Positions 1 to 6,778 are shown, counted from the stretch's first letter. The stretch is 40,162 nt of DNA from Thermocrinis sp. (GCA_020833645.1 JAJHRQ010000011.1:1-40162), one strand, 5' to 3'. Numbers and translations are program-made. The notes: generated by a model from the letters alone, not told the origin.

Positions 1-246
1 TGGCTTAGGTTTTTAGTGGATAGTTTTGGGCTTATGGGAGATAGGGGATACAGGGGTTGTGAGTATGTAGAGGTTTGCGAGAGCAAGGAACAAAAGGGTA
101 TAAGGCAGGTGGTAGAGGGTGTAAATTCACAGATAAAGCTTTTCAACCGAGTAAGCAGGTGGAGGAAATGGATTACCTTACTTGCTTACCTTTATGGCTA
201 CGCTATAGGCTACAGCTTTTTCAGGAAGTCTCAAATATGGGGGTAA
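1..246 (+). CDS. DDE transposase, C-terminal part (IS982/IS5-like), 5' end outside window
   Basis: The frame is open from base 1 and ends at TAA-type stop before the IS end. It contains GDRGYRG, which carries the second acidic residue of the DDE triad, and VEGVNSQIK, which carries the presumed catalytic Glu, followed by a basic, aromatic tail (LAYLYGYAIGYSFFRK). Copy B at 4515-5034 has GDRRYRG instead, so this copy keeps the more canonical Gly. An internal ATG at position 16 is not the true start. The protein would cut and join DNA at the IS ends. Whether the full gene outside the window is intact cannot be judged here. Confidence 0.75.
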   Translation, partial: WLRFLVDSFGLMGDRGYRGCEYVEVCESKEQKGIRQVVEGVNSQIKLFNRVSRWRKWITLLAYLYGYAIGYSFFRKSQIWG

Positions 247-263
247 TTTTTCACCCGACGTAT
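1..263 (+). mobile_element. 3' end of a DDE insertion sequence (copy A, partial)
   Basis: The first 263 bases match positions 4789-5051 almost base for base; I see only a few substitutions. The match stops abruptly after a shared ...CACCCGAYGTAT, so this is taken as the right end of the element. The element starts before the window. It encodes the C-terminal part of a transposase of the IS982/IS5-like DDE group. The family assignment rests on motif style only. Confidence 0.8.
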
Positions 264-453
264 CAGGAGATCATAAACCTAAAGGACATGTCCCTCTTTG
301 GCTTTGAGGTGCTTATGAGGATATTATGCAGGTCGTAAGCTTTGTTAGGAGGTAGTTAAAGATTTAGGCATAGACTACGCACAGGGTTATTACCTTGGAA
401 AACCCGAACCTTTTTTGGAGGAAAAGCTCAAGAAGTACTTCTCCAAAGTATAA
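262..453 (+). pseudogene. EAL-domain (c-di-GMP phosphodiesterase) relic
   Basis: Two short stretches of an EAL domain survive in different frames. Just after the IS end, YQEIINLKDMSLFGFEVLMR resembles the start of EAL domains, where a Q-P-I and a G-x-E-x-L-x-R pattern is usual. From 352 to the TAA at 451-453, DLGIDYAQGYYLGKPEP matches the characteristic C-terminal end of EAL domains. The roughly 190 residues between, including most catalytic metal ligands, are missing, as is anything upstream of the IS. The family hydrolyses cyclic di-GMP; this remnant cannot. Its last 26 bases overlap the 3' end of the convergent DUF1461 gene. Confidence 0.75.
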
Positions 454-1054
454 ACCCAAGGGCTTGGAAGAAGGAATTTAAAATAAGGGCAAAGACACTC
501 ACCCAAAGGGTGGCGTTATACCAGAACTTCATAGGATATACCCTAAGCAACATATCTTCGTCAAAAAAACGCCAAGAGTATGGATCAAAAAAGAAGTTGT
601 GGAAAGCCTCAAAAAGTAGGTCGTAGTTTAAAAGGGAAAAGATAAGAACAAAGATAACGAAAATCTCCGTAAGGGTTGCACCAAGAAGGAGCGTGAGACC
701 CATTTTTCTTTTGTTCCTTAGGCTAAAAAACAGAATTAGCCAGAGGGGACCTCCGAGGTAGAGAACTTTAAAGACCACTGAAAGAAGTTTTTTTACATCC
801 TGCATATGCTTTATTTCCTTTTCTCTAAAAAGTCCAGAATTGATAAACTCCCGCATTCCCTCGTCAGATAGCACAGACCTTAGCCCTAGCTTGGCAATGT
901 TTAACCTTTCTTCGTAGCCCATGCCCCAATGGTCCGGTGGCAGGTTCCCAAATCTGTAATTCAACTCCACAAAAAACTCTGTAAAGGCAAGCCTAACGCA
1001 CAAAAAAACGAGAAGGAAGGGGAAGAAAAGGGAGAGGAGGATGACCCTTTTCAC
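428..1054 (-). CDS. TIGR01906/DUF1461 family integral membrane protein
   Basis: 208 residues with an N-terminal hydrophobic segment, a soluble loop (residues about 28-85) and three further membrane segments. The WRFFDEDMLLRVYPMKFW stretch near residues 162-180 resembles the conserved Trp/Phe-Pro region of the DUF1461 family, whose function is unknown. The start is GTG, overlapping the stop of the upstream cytochrome gene by 4 bases (GTGA), so the two are cotranscribed. The last residues run into the EAL relic on the other strand, so the natural C-terminus may have been altered by the rearrangement there. Confidence 0.7.
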   Translation of the reverse strand: MKRVILLSLFFPFLLVFLCVRLAFTEFFVELNYRFGNLPPDHWGMGYEERLNIAKLGLRSVLSDEGMREFINSGLFREKEIKHMQDVKKLLSVVFKVLYLGGPLWLILFFSLRNKRKMGLTLLLGATLTEIFVIFVLIFSLLNYDLLFEAFHNFFFDPYSWRFFDEDMLLRVYPMKFWYNATLWVSVFALILNSFFQALGFILWRSTS

Positions 1055-1995
1055 TTATAACCTCTGATCTGCGTCTGTCCTGCGTGGCAGGCTGTACAGG
1101 ACAGACCAAAGCTTTCTGCGATCCTTTGATGTTTTGCGTGGATCTCTTCCACTGGTTTGAACTTTCTTACCTGAGGTATGCCTATACCTTGATGGCATTG
1201 GTAGCAGGTTAGCATTGCGTCTTTCCAAAGGGCAACCGCCTTCTCTTTGTCTCTTTCTTCCAAAGCCTTTGGCAGTTCTTGGTATAGAATGGCGTTCCTC
1301 TTTCTAACCACTGCCTTCATATCATCAGACCATTGGGCTACCATAGGTCCAGCCAAAGCCATGTTTTTACCACAAGCGGAAATCCCCAGAGGGCTCCTGA
1401 CAAGCCTTAGGGCAGCGTCAAACTCACCCTTTTCTATGTATCCCCTCAATGCCACAAAGGAGAAGAAAGTTCTGTAGGCACCCGCCTTGAAGTTTAGCCT
1501 AACATCCGCAAGGTATTTGGCAGACTGTATGGTTTGTTCCTTGTTGGCTCCTCCCACCACCAGAATTCTTTTTCCATCCTTTTCCACCATCTTTATGGTA
1601 GGCTTTTCAAAGGTCAATCCCAGCTCTTTTACTACATCGTTGTTGGTGCCAACCACTATGATGTTTTTCCACTGAAGGTTCTTTAGTTGGGTGTCGCTTA
1701 CCAGTAGTGGTGGTATTTTGGACTGTTTTACCTCCTCTGCACCAAAGCCAATGTCTTCCGCCCACTGCCCCAAGTAAAAGGCAATCTTGCCCGCTTGGGC
1801 TACAACCTCTGGGTCTTCCTTTGAACCGTAAACAATTAGCACATTAGGAATGGCCACATCTTTCAACATGGCTGGAGTGCCACTCCAAACTTCCCCGTAG
1901 GTAATGTAGGGAAACAATCTATCCGCAAAGTTGGGCTCTATAACAGGCTGAGCCAAGGCCACACTAAAGGGTAAAAGCAAAAGGCTTTTTCTCAT
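1051..1995 (-). CDS. Exported diheme c-type cytochrome-like protein with S-layer-like N-terminal domain
   Basis: 314 residues with a short signal peptide ending near Ala-Gln (residues 15-16). Residues about 50-175 look like an alpha/beta domain with repeated hydrophobic strands (NVLIVYG, NIIVVGTNN, RILVVGGA), similar in style to Rossmann-like domains of some S-layer proteins. The C-terminal third is helical and carries two heme-attachment motifs, CYQCH at 264-268 and CTACH at 300-304. Covalent heme c attachment in the periplasm is expected; the electron partner is unknown. GGGAGG sits upstream of the ATG. It forms an operon with the DUF1461 gene. Confidence 0.7.
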   Translation of the reverse strand: MRKSLLLLPFSVALAQPVIEPNFADRLFPYITYGEVWSGTPAMLKDVAIPNVLIVYGSKEDPEVVAQAGKIAFYLGQWAEDIGFGAEEVKQSKIPPLLVSDTQLKNLQWKNIIVVGTNNDVVKELGLTFEKPTIKMVEKDGKRILVVGGANKEQTIQSAKYLADVRLNFKAGAYRTFFSFVALRGYIEKGEFDAALRLVRSPLGISACGKNMALAGPMVAQWSDDMKAVVRKRNAILYQELPKALEERDKEKAVALWKDAMLTCYQCHQGIGIPQVRKFKPVEEIHAKHQRIAESFGLSCTACHAGQTQIRGYK

Positions 1996-2062
1996 GGCTT
2001 AAACCTCCCAGTTAATATTTTACCAAACAAAAAACAAAAAATATAAGGAGGGAGGGATAGGT

Positions 2063-2564
2063 ATGTCCCATGTTATCTACGCTGCATACGGCTCTAATCT
2101 ACTTAAGGAAAGATTCCTGGTTTATATTAAGGGCGGTACTTTTATGGGGGTACATTACGAAGGCTGTAAAGACAAAACGGAACCTGAACCTCTTGGATGG
2201 ATATGGGTTCCATATAGGGTTTACTTCGCAAAGAGTTCTGGAAGGTGGAATAATCAGGGAGTAGCCTTCTTATCCTGTGAGAAGGAAACTAACCCAGAGT
2301 ATCATGCAGTAGTCAGGCTTTGGAAAAATAAAGGAAAGCCAGCTTGAGGATCTGCAAAAACAAGAAGGGAAAGGTTGGTATGGTGAAATAATCACACTGG
2401 GAGAAAAAGACGGATTGAAGATACTTACCTTTACTGGATGCTGGTATGATGAGAAAAACACGCCCTCTCAGCTCTATTTGGATGTTCTTAAAGAGGGGCT
2501 AAAAGAAACAACAGGTTGGACAGATGAAGAGGTAGACAAATACTGGGAGAAGTTTTTGAAGTAG
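2063..2564 (+). pseudogene. Gamma-glutamylcyclotransferase-like gene with a frameshift
   Basis: The N-terminus IYAAYGSNLLKERF is the hallmark Y-x-A-Y-G-S-N phosphate-binding loop of the gamma-glutamylcyclotransferase/AIG2-like fold. The first frame stops at 2347. The coding sense continues one frame over from a run of five A at about 2322-2328 (VVRLWK then IKESQLEDLQKQ) and ends at TAG 2562-2564 with a typical acidic/basic C-terminus. Removing one A restores a protein of about 166 residues. A strong AAGGAGG precedes the ATG. It is either a recent pseudogene or a sequence error. Confidence 0.7.
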
Positions 2565-2575
2565 AACTAAGCTGT

Positions 2576-2600
2576 GAGGCTGTTTTATAAATTCCCTATT
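2576..2600. repeat. Possible solo end of the TnpB-type element
   Basis: GAGGCTGTTTTATAAATTCCC resembles the terminal inverted repeat of the TnpB elements (GAGGCTGTTYTAAAAATCCC at 32101 inward and 38895 inward), with a few mismatches. No tnpB sequence follows. It may be a footprint of a lost copy placed 11 bases after the broken gamma-glutamylcyclotransferase gene. Confidence 0.45.
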
Positions 2601-2703
2601 GAGTGTATTTTAGAAAGCTTCCACTTATTGACTGTCAGAAACTGCTGAGAATGTGGGTTATATATAATGTATGATGGTCGTTGGGATAAGAAGCAAAAGT
2701 GTG

Positions 2704-2751
2704 AGCCTTCCTAACAAGGGAGGGCTTTCTCTGAGGGGTCTTTTGGCCCCT
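2704..2751 (+). terminator. Two tandem hairpins, terminator-like
   Basis: AGCCTTCC (2704-2711) pairs with GGGAGGGCT-side bases 2719-2726 (8 bp with one G-T), followed by TTTCTCT. A second hairpin, AGGGG (2734-2738)/CCCCT (2747-2751), follows directly, ending in TATT. They lie between the broken and the intact cyclotransferase genes and would stop or attenuate transcription entering the second gene. Confidence 0.45.
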
Positions 2752-2771
2752 TATTGCGAGGAGGTGGGCTA

Positions 2772-3122
2772 ATGGCTTACCTCTTCGTGTATGGCACCCT
2801 TAAAAGGGGTGGATCAAGGCACAGCCTCTTAAAGGGCTGTCCTTTTTTAGGGCGTGCCTTGGCAAAGGGCTTTGCCCTTTATGACCTCGGCGCCTACCCT
2901 GGGATGGTTCCCGGAGATGGGGTAGTGCGTGGAGAGGTCTATGAAATCCCAGAAGGGCTCTTTAAGGAGCTTGACTGGGTGGAAGGAGCTCCTTTCCTCT
3001 TCAGGAGGGAGCTCATTGAGGTGGTCCTTGAGGACCACACTCCTTTGCGTGCCCACGCCTATCTGTATAACAGAGAGGTGGAGGGTGCGTCTTTGGTACC
3101 TTCCGGTGAATGGAAGGTATAA
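2772..3122 (+). CDS. Gamma-glutamylcyclotransferase family protein (YtfP/AIG2-like)
   Basis: 116 residues from ATG 2772, which follows AGGAGGTG at ideal spacing; an ATG at 2754 has none. The N-terminal YLFVYGTLKRGGSRH is the V-Y-G-T-L-[RK]-x-G loop of this fold. The conserved acidic catalytic position is probably in GELYEI-type GEVYEI, followed by LDWVEG, a typical L-D-x-x-E-G signature. Family members convert gamma-glutamyl amines or peptides to 5-oxoproline; the substrate here is unknown. A strong intrinsic terminator follows. Confidence 0.85.
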   Translation: MAYLFVYGTLKRGGSRHSLLKGCPFLGRALAKGFALYDLGAYPGMVPGDGVVRGEVYEIPEGLFKELDWVEGAPFLFRRELIEVVLEDHTPLRAHAYLYNREVEGASLVPSGEWKV

Positions 3123-3127
3123 AACAA

Positions 3128-3149
3128 GGTCCCCATGGGGGGCCTTTTT
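3128..3149 (+). terminator. Rho-independent terminator
   Basis: GGTCCCC (3128-3134) pairs with GGGGGCC (3138-3144) around an ATG loop, 7 bp with one G-T pair, followed at once by TTTTT (3145-3149). It ends the cyclotransferase transcription unit. Confidence 0.85.
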
Positions 3150-3176
3150 AAAACCAAAGACGAAGGAGGTATAACC

Positions 3177-3401
3177 ATGGAAATAACCGAAAAAGTTAAT
3201 GCAGAGCCCCTTAGCCTAAGGCACGGAAAGATAGGATTAGTGTTTGAACTGTATCCACAAATTCATCAAAACCTTTACACGCTACCCATTAGTTTTCCAC
3301 AGGAATGGAGACAACAGCTCTATGTGGAAACAACAACGCCCTACTACACAAAAGAAGAACTCCAAGATGTAAATGAAAATGGAAAACTTAAAGCGGTGTG
3401 A
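3177..3401 (+). CDS. Small protein of unknown function
   Basis: 74 residues from ATG 3177, preceded by GAAGGAGG at good spacing. I do not recognise the family. No membrane segment or signal peptide is visible; the composition is mixed with an aromatic/proline-rich centre (ELYPQIHQNLYTLPISFP) and an acidic tail. Its stop overlaps the next gene's GTG start (GTGA), so the two are translated together. Confidence 0.6.
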   Translation: MEITEKVNAEPLSLRHGKIGLVFELYPQIHQNLYTLPISFPQEWRQQLYVETTTPYYTKEELQDVNENGKLKAV

Positions 3402-3742
3402 TAAAGAGAGGGAGAATAGGTTTTGACTCGCAGGAGCTTAACTCCTTTTTGTCCTTTTTGAGATATTTAACCCTTCACGCTCAAATGGAAATGACGATAA
3501 TAAAGGAAAGGCAAGTAGCCATTTTCAGGAGATGGACGGAGGAGTTCTTTAGCTACGATGTCGCTCCCATGAAGGGTATCATTACACCCCAGGGGAGGGT
3601 TAAAGTCTTAAGAATGCTGTATGAGTATCTCCAGGGCAATAGGGATCTGAAGCCTGTTGATTTCGGAGAAAAGCTAATGTTTCAATATGTTTTTATAAGT
3701 TCTTTTGAAAAATCCCTTGTAAGGACTCCCTCCAACCTTTAA
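3398..3742 (+). CDS. Protein of unknown function, probably frameshifted near its end
   Basis: 114 residues starting at GTG within the upstream stop. It is soluble and helical, rich in Arg/Glu/Phe, and not recognised. Near 3720-3732 the coding sense seems to jump frame: past the stop, the neighbouring frame reads GLPPTFKLLGLEEVEELN, far more protein-like than the terminal RTPSNL. That extension runs into the convergent gene fragment at 3771-4015, so the original C-terminus cannot be placed. It is cotranscribed with the small gene upstream. Confidence 0.5.
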   Translation: MIKRGRIGFDSQELNSFLSFLRYLTLHAQMEMTIIKERQVAIFRRWTEEFFSYDVAPMKGIITPQGRVKVLRMLYEYLQGNRDLKPVDFGEKLMFQYVFISSFEKSLVRTPSNL

Positions 3743-3770
3743 ACTCCTTGGGCTTGAGGAAGTTGAGGAG

Positions 3771-4015
3771 TTAAACCCAAGGCTCGTATTCCGTCATCTG
3801 TTCAAAGGTATAAGGGCATTCCTGTGGGAAATCTTTTTCCGTGGGAAATCTGCCAAAGTATTTTTTAGCAAGGTCGTGGTTTTGAGGCTCTTTGAACCAG
3901 TTAATCAACCTGTAAACTGCCAACTCCCATGCGGTTTGTATATTTTCCCTTTCTTGGGCTTTTGCCTTTACGGACGGGTGTCTTTTAAAGATACCCTCAA
4001 GTTCATTCCTTGCAT
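3771..4015 (-). pseudogene. C-terminal fragment of an unknown protein, cut by the IS6-like element
   Basis: On the minus strand an open frame of about 80 codons enters from the element at 4016 and ends at TAA (3771-3773). It reads like real coding sequence: LEGIFKRHPSVKAKAQ, TAWELAVYRLINWF and KKYFGRFPTEKDFP. No start, promoter or N-terminal part remains; the sequence on the other side of the element is an unrelated transposase. The protein family is not recognised. Confidence 0.55.
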
Positions 4016-4514
4016 GAAGATGTCAACTTTTGGCATTAATAGACTGGGCTGATACGCTTAGAGATATGAAGGCGATACAAGTAATAGAAGAAATACTAAG
4101 CAAAGCTTTTAAGCGACATAGGTTTCCCGTAAGCCTAAAAGCAGAAGCTGTGCTCCTCTACTTTAAGGGACTTTCTCTAAGAGCAGTAAGGGAGTTCCTA
4201 CTTCACAAGGGTTATTAGGGAAAGCTCTTCAGGCAATATATACGATTGCTATTTGGGTCTATAAGGTTTGCCTGTGTTTGTGCATCTTTCAGGAAGGAGG
4301 GACTCTTGGACAGCTAAATTGGTTCTTTACAACACAAAGGCAAAGGGATGCACCACTGACAAGGGACCTTGGTATGTGAGTGAGGAATGTGGTAGAGAGG
4401 TGGTTTTTCTACATCAAGCACAGAATAAAAATGCTAAGTATGAAACCGTCTATAGATGGTTAGCCTCCTTTATTGTCATTTATACGATCATGAACCTGAA
4501 AAGTTGACATCCTC
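4016..4514 (+). mobile_element. Defective IS6-like element (copy 1, 499 bp)
   Basis: Bounded by inverted repeats GARGATGTCAACTTTT (4016-4031 and reverse complement 4499-4514). A closely related copy lies at 30754-31229 in the opposite orientation. The interior keeps the two ends of an archaeal-type IS6 transposase gene with the catalytic middle deleted. No direct repeat flanks it (CCTTGCAT left, GCTTATAG right), and the left and right flanks belong to unrelated genes, so a deletion or rearrangement followed insertion. Confidence 0.75.
4066..4507 (+). pseudogene. IS6-family-like transposase remnant
   Basis: The N-terminal 51 residues from ATG 4066 contain FPVSLKAEAVLLYFKGLSLR, the recognisable start of archaeal-type IS6 transposases (helix-turn-helix region). 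After a stop at 4216-4218 the frame changes several times. C-terminal pieces survive as VVERWFFYIKHRIK in one frame and YETVYRWLASFIVIYTI in another. The DDE core is absent, so the element can move only with help from a relative. Confidence 0.7.
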
Positions 4515-5034
4515 GCTTATAGTAGATGGAACTATTCTTGAGGTAGCGAACCTAAACAGGGCAAGGACACAAAGGATAAAGCGGTTTTCTGGTAAAGCCC
4601 TTTGTGGCAAGAAAAAGAGAAACCTTTATAGCGAGCATTACAAAGAGAAGGTAAGATTTGAGGAGATGTATTATGGCGTTTTGGATATGGTAGTTTGCGA
4701 TGGCGAAGGGGTTGTATATGACCTGTGGTTTCATCCTGCGAGCTATCATGAAGTGAGGTCTTTGAGGATAAGGTATAGGAAGAGTAGGTGGCTTAGGTTT
4801 TTAGTGGATAGTTTTGGGCTTATGGGAGATAGGAGATACAGGGGTTGTGAGTATGTAGAGGTTTGCGAGAGCAAGGAACAAAAGGGTATAAGGCAGGTGG
4901 TAGAGGGTGTAAATTCACAGATAAAGCTTTTCAACCGAGTAAGCAGGTGGAGGAAAGGGATTACCTTACTTGCTTACCTTTATGGCTACGCTATAGGCTA
5001 CAGCTTTTTCAGGAAGTCTCAAATATGGGGGTAA
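4515..5034 (+). pseudogene. DDE transposase (IS982/IS5-like) lacking its N-terminus
   Basis: The coding sequence starts inside the gene at LIVDGTILEVANLNRAR, where the Asp of IVDGT is the likely first catalytic residue. It continues through YDLWFHPASYHEV and GDRRYRG to VEGVNSQIK, so the whole DDE core is present while the N-terminal DNA-binding part was removed at the IS6-like boundary. Any ATG used now (4456 lies in the IS6-like element) would be accidental. GDRRYRG replaces the usual GDRGYRG of copy A. Probably inactive. Confidence 0.75.
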
Positions 5035-5051
5035 TTTTTCACCCGATGTAT
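4515..5051 (+). mobile_element. 5'-truncated DDE insertion sequence (copy B)
   Basis: This is the same element as at the window start, with the same right end (shared to 5051). Its left part is missing: it begins directly at the boundary of the IS6-like element. Copies A and B are in direct orientation and about 4.5 kb apart, so the intervening DNA could be lost by recombination between them. Confidence 0.8.
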
Positions 5052-5063
5052 AGCTAAAATTAT

Positions 5064-5513
5064 ATGGTGATGATAAAGGTAAGGGATATGGAAAAGGAAG
5101 ACATACCGGAGGTCTTCAGAATCAACAAAGAGAACTTTACCACCGATGCGTGGACTATGGAGGGCTTTGAGAGGGAGTTTAAGCTTCCTTACTCGGTTAG
5201 GTTTGTGGCGGAGGTGGAGGGCAAGCTTGTAGGATACTGCATCCTTTGGCTGATAGAAGACTGCGCCCACGTTATGACCTTTGCAATAGACCGGGCTTAC
5301 TGGGGAAGAGGTATAGGAAAGGAGTTTTTAAGGGAAGTTTTAAACAGGCTTAAGGGCAAGGTTAAAAAGGTGCAATTGGACGTTAGAAAGTCAAACATAA
5401 GAGCTATTAGGCTCTATCAGGCCTTAAACTTTTACATCGTAGGAGAAAGGAGGCATTATTATTCCGATGGCGAAAATGCTATTCAGATGGAGTATAGCTT
5501 TGATGGTTCTTAG
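5064..5513 (+). CDS. rimI: Ribosomal-protein-alanine N-acetyltransferase-like GNAT enzyme
   Basis: 149 residues forming a GNAT fold. The acetyl-CoA loop is YWGRGIGKEFL (R/Q-x-x-G-x-G/A type), preceded by a strand (HVMTFAID) and followed by LDVRKSNIRAIRLYQALNF, the typical N-x-x-A-x-x-x-Y region of RimI. RimI acetylates the N-terminal alanine of ribosomal protein S18; other protein targets are possible. Start 5064 or 5070 are equally plausible. The gene begins only 13 bases after the IS right end, so its original upstream region was replaced. Confidence 0.8.
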   Translation: MVMIKVRDMEKEDIPEVFRINKENFTTDAWTMEGFEREFKLPYSVRFVAEVEGKLVGYCILWLIEDCAHVMTFAIDRAYWGRGIGKEFLREVLNRLKGKVKKVQLDVRKSNIRAIRLYQALNFYIVGERRHYYSDGENAIQMEYSFDGS

Positions 5514-6270
5514 CCTTTTTGCCTTTGGTTCTCCCTCTTTGCAGGAGGCGGAGGTTATATACCTGCCAGAGACCCACGACAACCCAAAGGATCATAAGTT
5601 CCAAGAGGAGTTTATAAAAAGGCTCTATCAGGAGGGTTATAGGTTTGTCTTGGCAATGGAGATGTTCCAGCAACCCTTCCAAAAATATCTGAACGATTAC
5701 ATCGCCTGCAAAATTTCAGAGGAGGAAATGTTGGAAAGGACCGAATACAGAAAGAGATGGGGGTTTCCCACCGAGTATTACTCACCCTTGTGGAGGTTTG
5801 CCAAGGAAAAGGGCATAAGGATATACGCCCTTAACATACCAAGCGAGTTGGTAAAAAGAATTTCTACGGATGGCTTGGAGAATGTGAAAGATGACCTTTT
5901 GCCCTCCAAGGTCTATGAACACACACCGCAGGAGAAGGAAAGGTTAAGAGAGGTGCTGAAAGAACACCCAAAGGTAGATGAGAAGAGGTTTTTTGATGTG
6001 CAGTCTGCGTGGGACAATGGTATGGCTCTGAGGATCGTGCGCATACTCTCGGAAAACAAATCTGCAAAGGTGGTGGTTATCTTGGGTAGAGGGCATGCAC
6101 CCGATTTAAACTCCGGCGTGCCGAGGATCGTCCAGCTTCTCAGAAAGGGGACAAAACAGCTCATTATGGAAAACCCGTCCTCTTCTCAATGGACTTCTCC
6201 AGAGATAACTCATCCGCCAACTCCACCAAGCTTCCAAACTGCAAACCGTGAGAGATCCTGCTCACCTTGA
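5467..6270 (+). CDS. ChaN-like (DUF399, haem-uptake-related) exported protein
   Basis: 267 residues. A signal peptide is visible at 1-23 (basic start, then ALMVLSLFAFGS). The domain follows the ChaN/Tiki-like pattern: VIYLPETHDNPKDH near the N-terminus (usual G-E-x-H), LAMEMFQQPFQKYLNDY, and GRGHAPDLNSGVP near residue 214 (usual A-G-x-G-H). Relatives bind haem or act as metalloproteases. The start at 5467 overlaps rimI by 47 bases but follows AGGAGAAAGGAGG. The last 35 codons run antisense through the end of recR, in a proline/serine-rich stretch that looks non-native, so the true stop may have been lost. Confidence 0.75.
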   Translation: MAKMLFRWSIALMVLSLFAFGSPSLQEAEVIYLPETHDNPKDHKFQEEFIKRLYQEGYRFVLAMEMFQQPFQKYLNDYIACKISEEEMLERTEYRKRWGFPTEYYSPLWRFAKEKGIRIYALNIPSELVKRISTDGLENVKDDLLPSKVYEHTPQEKERLREVLKEHPKVDEKRFFDVQSAWDNGMALRIVRILSENKSAKVVVILGRGHAPDLNSGVPRIVQLLRKGTKQLIMENPSSSQWTSPEITHPPTPPSFQTANRERSCSP

Positions 6271-6778
6271 GCTTGCTATACCTCTTCTTCAAAAGCTTTA
6301 TCAGATAGTTGGCGGTTGCCTCTCCCTCCAAGTTGGGGTTTGTGGCTATTATAACCTCCTTAACTGCGTTTTTCTCTATCCTCTCAATGAGTTTGTCTAT
6401 ATTCAAGTCCTGAGGGGAGACACCTTCCAAGGGTGCGATCCTACCACCCAGCACATGATAAACGCCAGTGTATCTTTCAATCCTCTCTATGGCGTAGGCG
6501 TCTTGGGGTTCTTCCACCACGCATATAAACCTTTTGCTCCTCTTTGGGTCCTGACATATCCTGCACGGGTCCATATCTGAGACCAAACCGCACTCACTAC
6601 ACACCTTTATCTGCTCGTTTAGGGCAATCAAGCTCTCCAAGAGCCTATCCCTCTCCTCCTTTGGAAGCTTAAGGAAGTTATACAAAAACCTTGAGGAGGT
6701 TCTCTCTCCATAGGTGGGAATTTTTGATAGCTCTTCCAAGGCTTGTTTTATAACCTTAGGAAAGTAGTCTTCAAACAT
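6164..6778 (-). CDS. recR: Recombination mediator protein RecR
   Basis: 204 residues, the usual family length. The helix-hairpin-helix start (SKIPTYGERTSSRF, normally S-K-L-P-G-I-G) is followed by the zinc finger C60-x2-C63...C72-x2-C75 and a Toprim domain (VVEEPQDAYAIER, ATNPNLEGEATA). The ring-forming C-terminus has the HGLQFGSLVELAD pattern (family: G-x-P-x-G-x-x-L-E). RecR works with RecF/RecO to load RecA at gaps. Thr-Tyr for Gly-Ile in the HhH motif is a mild deviation. Confidence 0.95.
   Translation of the reverse strand: MFEDYFPKVIKQALEELSKIPTYGERTSSRFLYNFLKLPKEERDRLLESLIALNEQIKVCSECGLVSDMDPCRICQDPKRSKRFICVVEEPQDAYAIERIERYTGVYHVLGGRIAPLEGVSPQDLNIDKLIERIEKNAVKEVIIATNPNLEGEATANYLIKLLKKRYSKLKVSRISHGLQFGSLVELADELSLEKSIEKRTGFP

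Noticed and set aside
2063-2564. Programmed frameshift in the cyclotransferase-like gene
   Set aside because: The AAAAA run is not a clear slippery heptamer and no downstream stimulatory structure was seen; mutation or sequence error is simpler.
3771-4015. Plus-strand reading continuing the 3398 gene across the whole region to the IS6-like element
   Set aside because: The first 15-25 codons after the frameshift look real, but beyond about 3806 the minus strand has much more natural coding sequence, so the long plus-strand extension was not called.
4456-5034. Complete transposase starting at ATG 4456
   Set aside because: The first 20 codons lie inside the IS6-like element and read its C-terminal sequence in a wrong frame; the transposase coding sense starts at the element boundary (4515).
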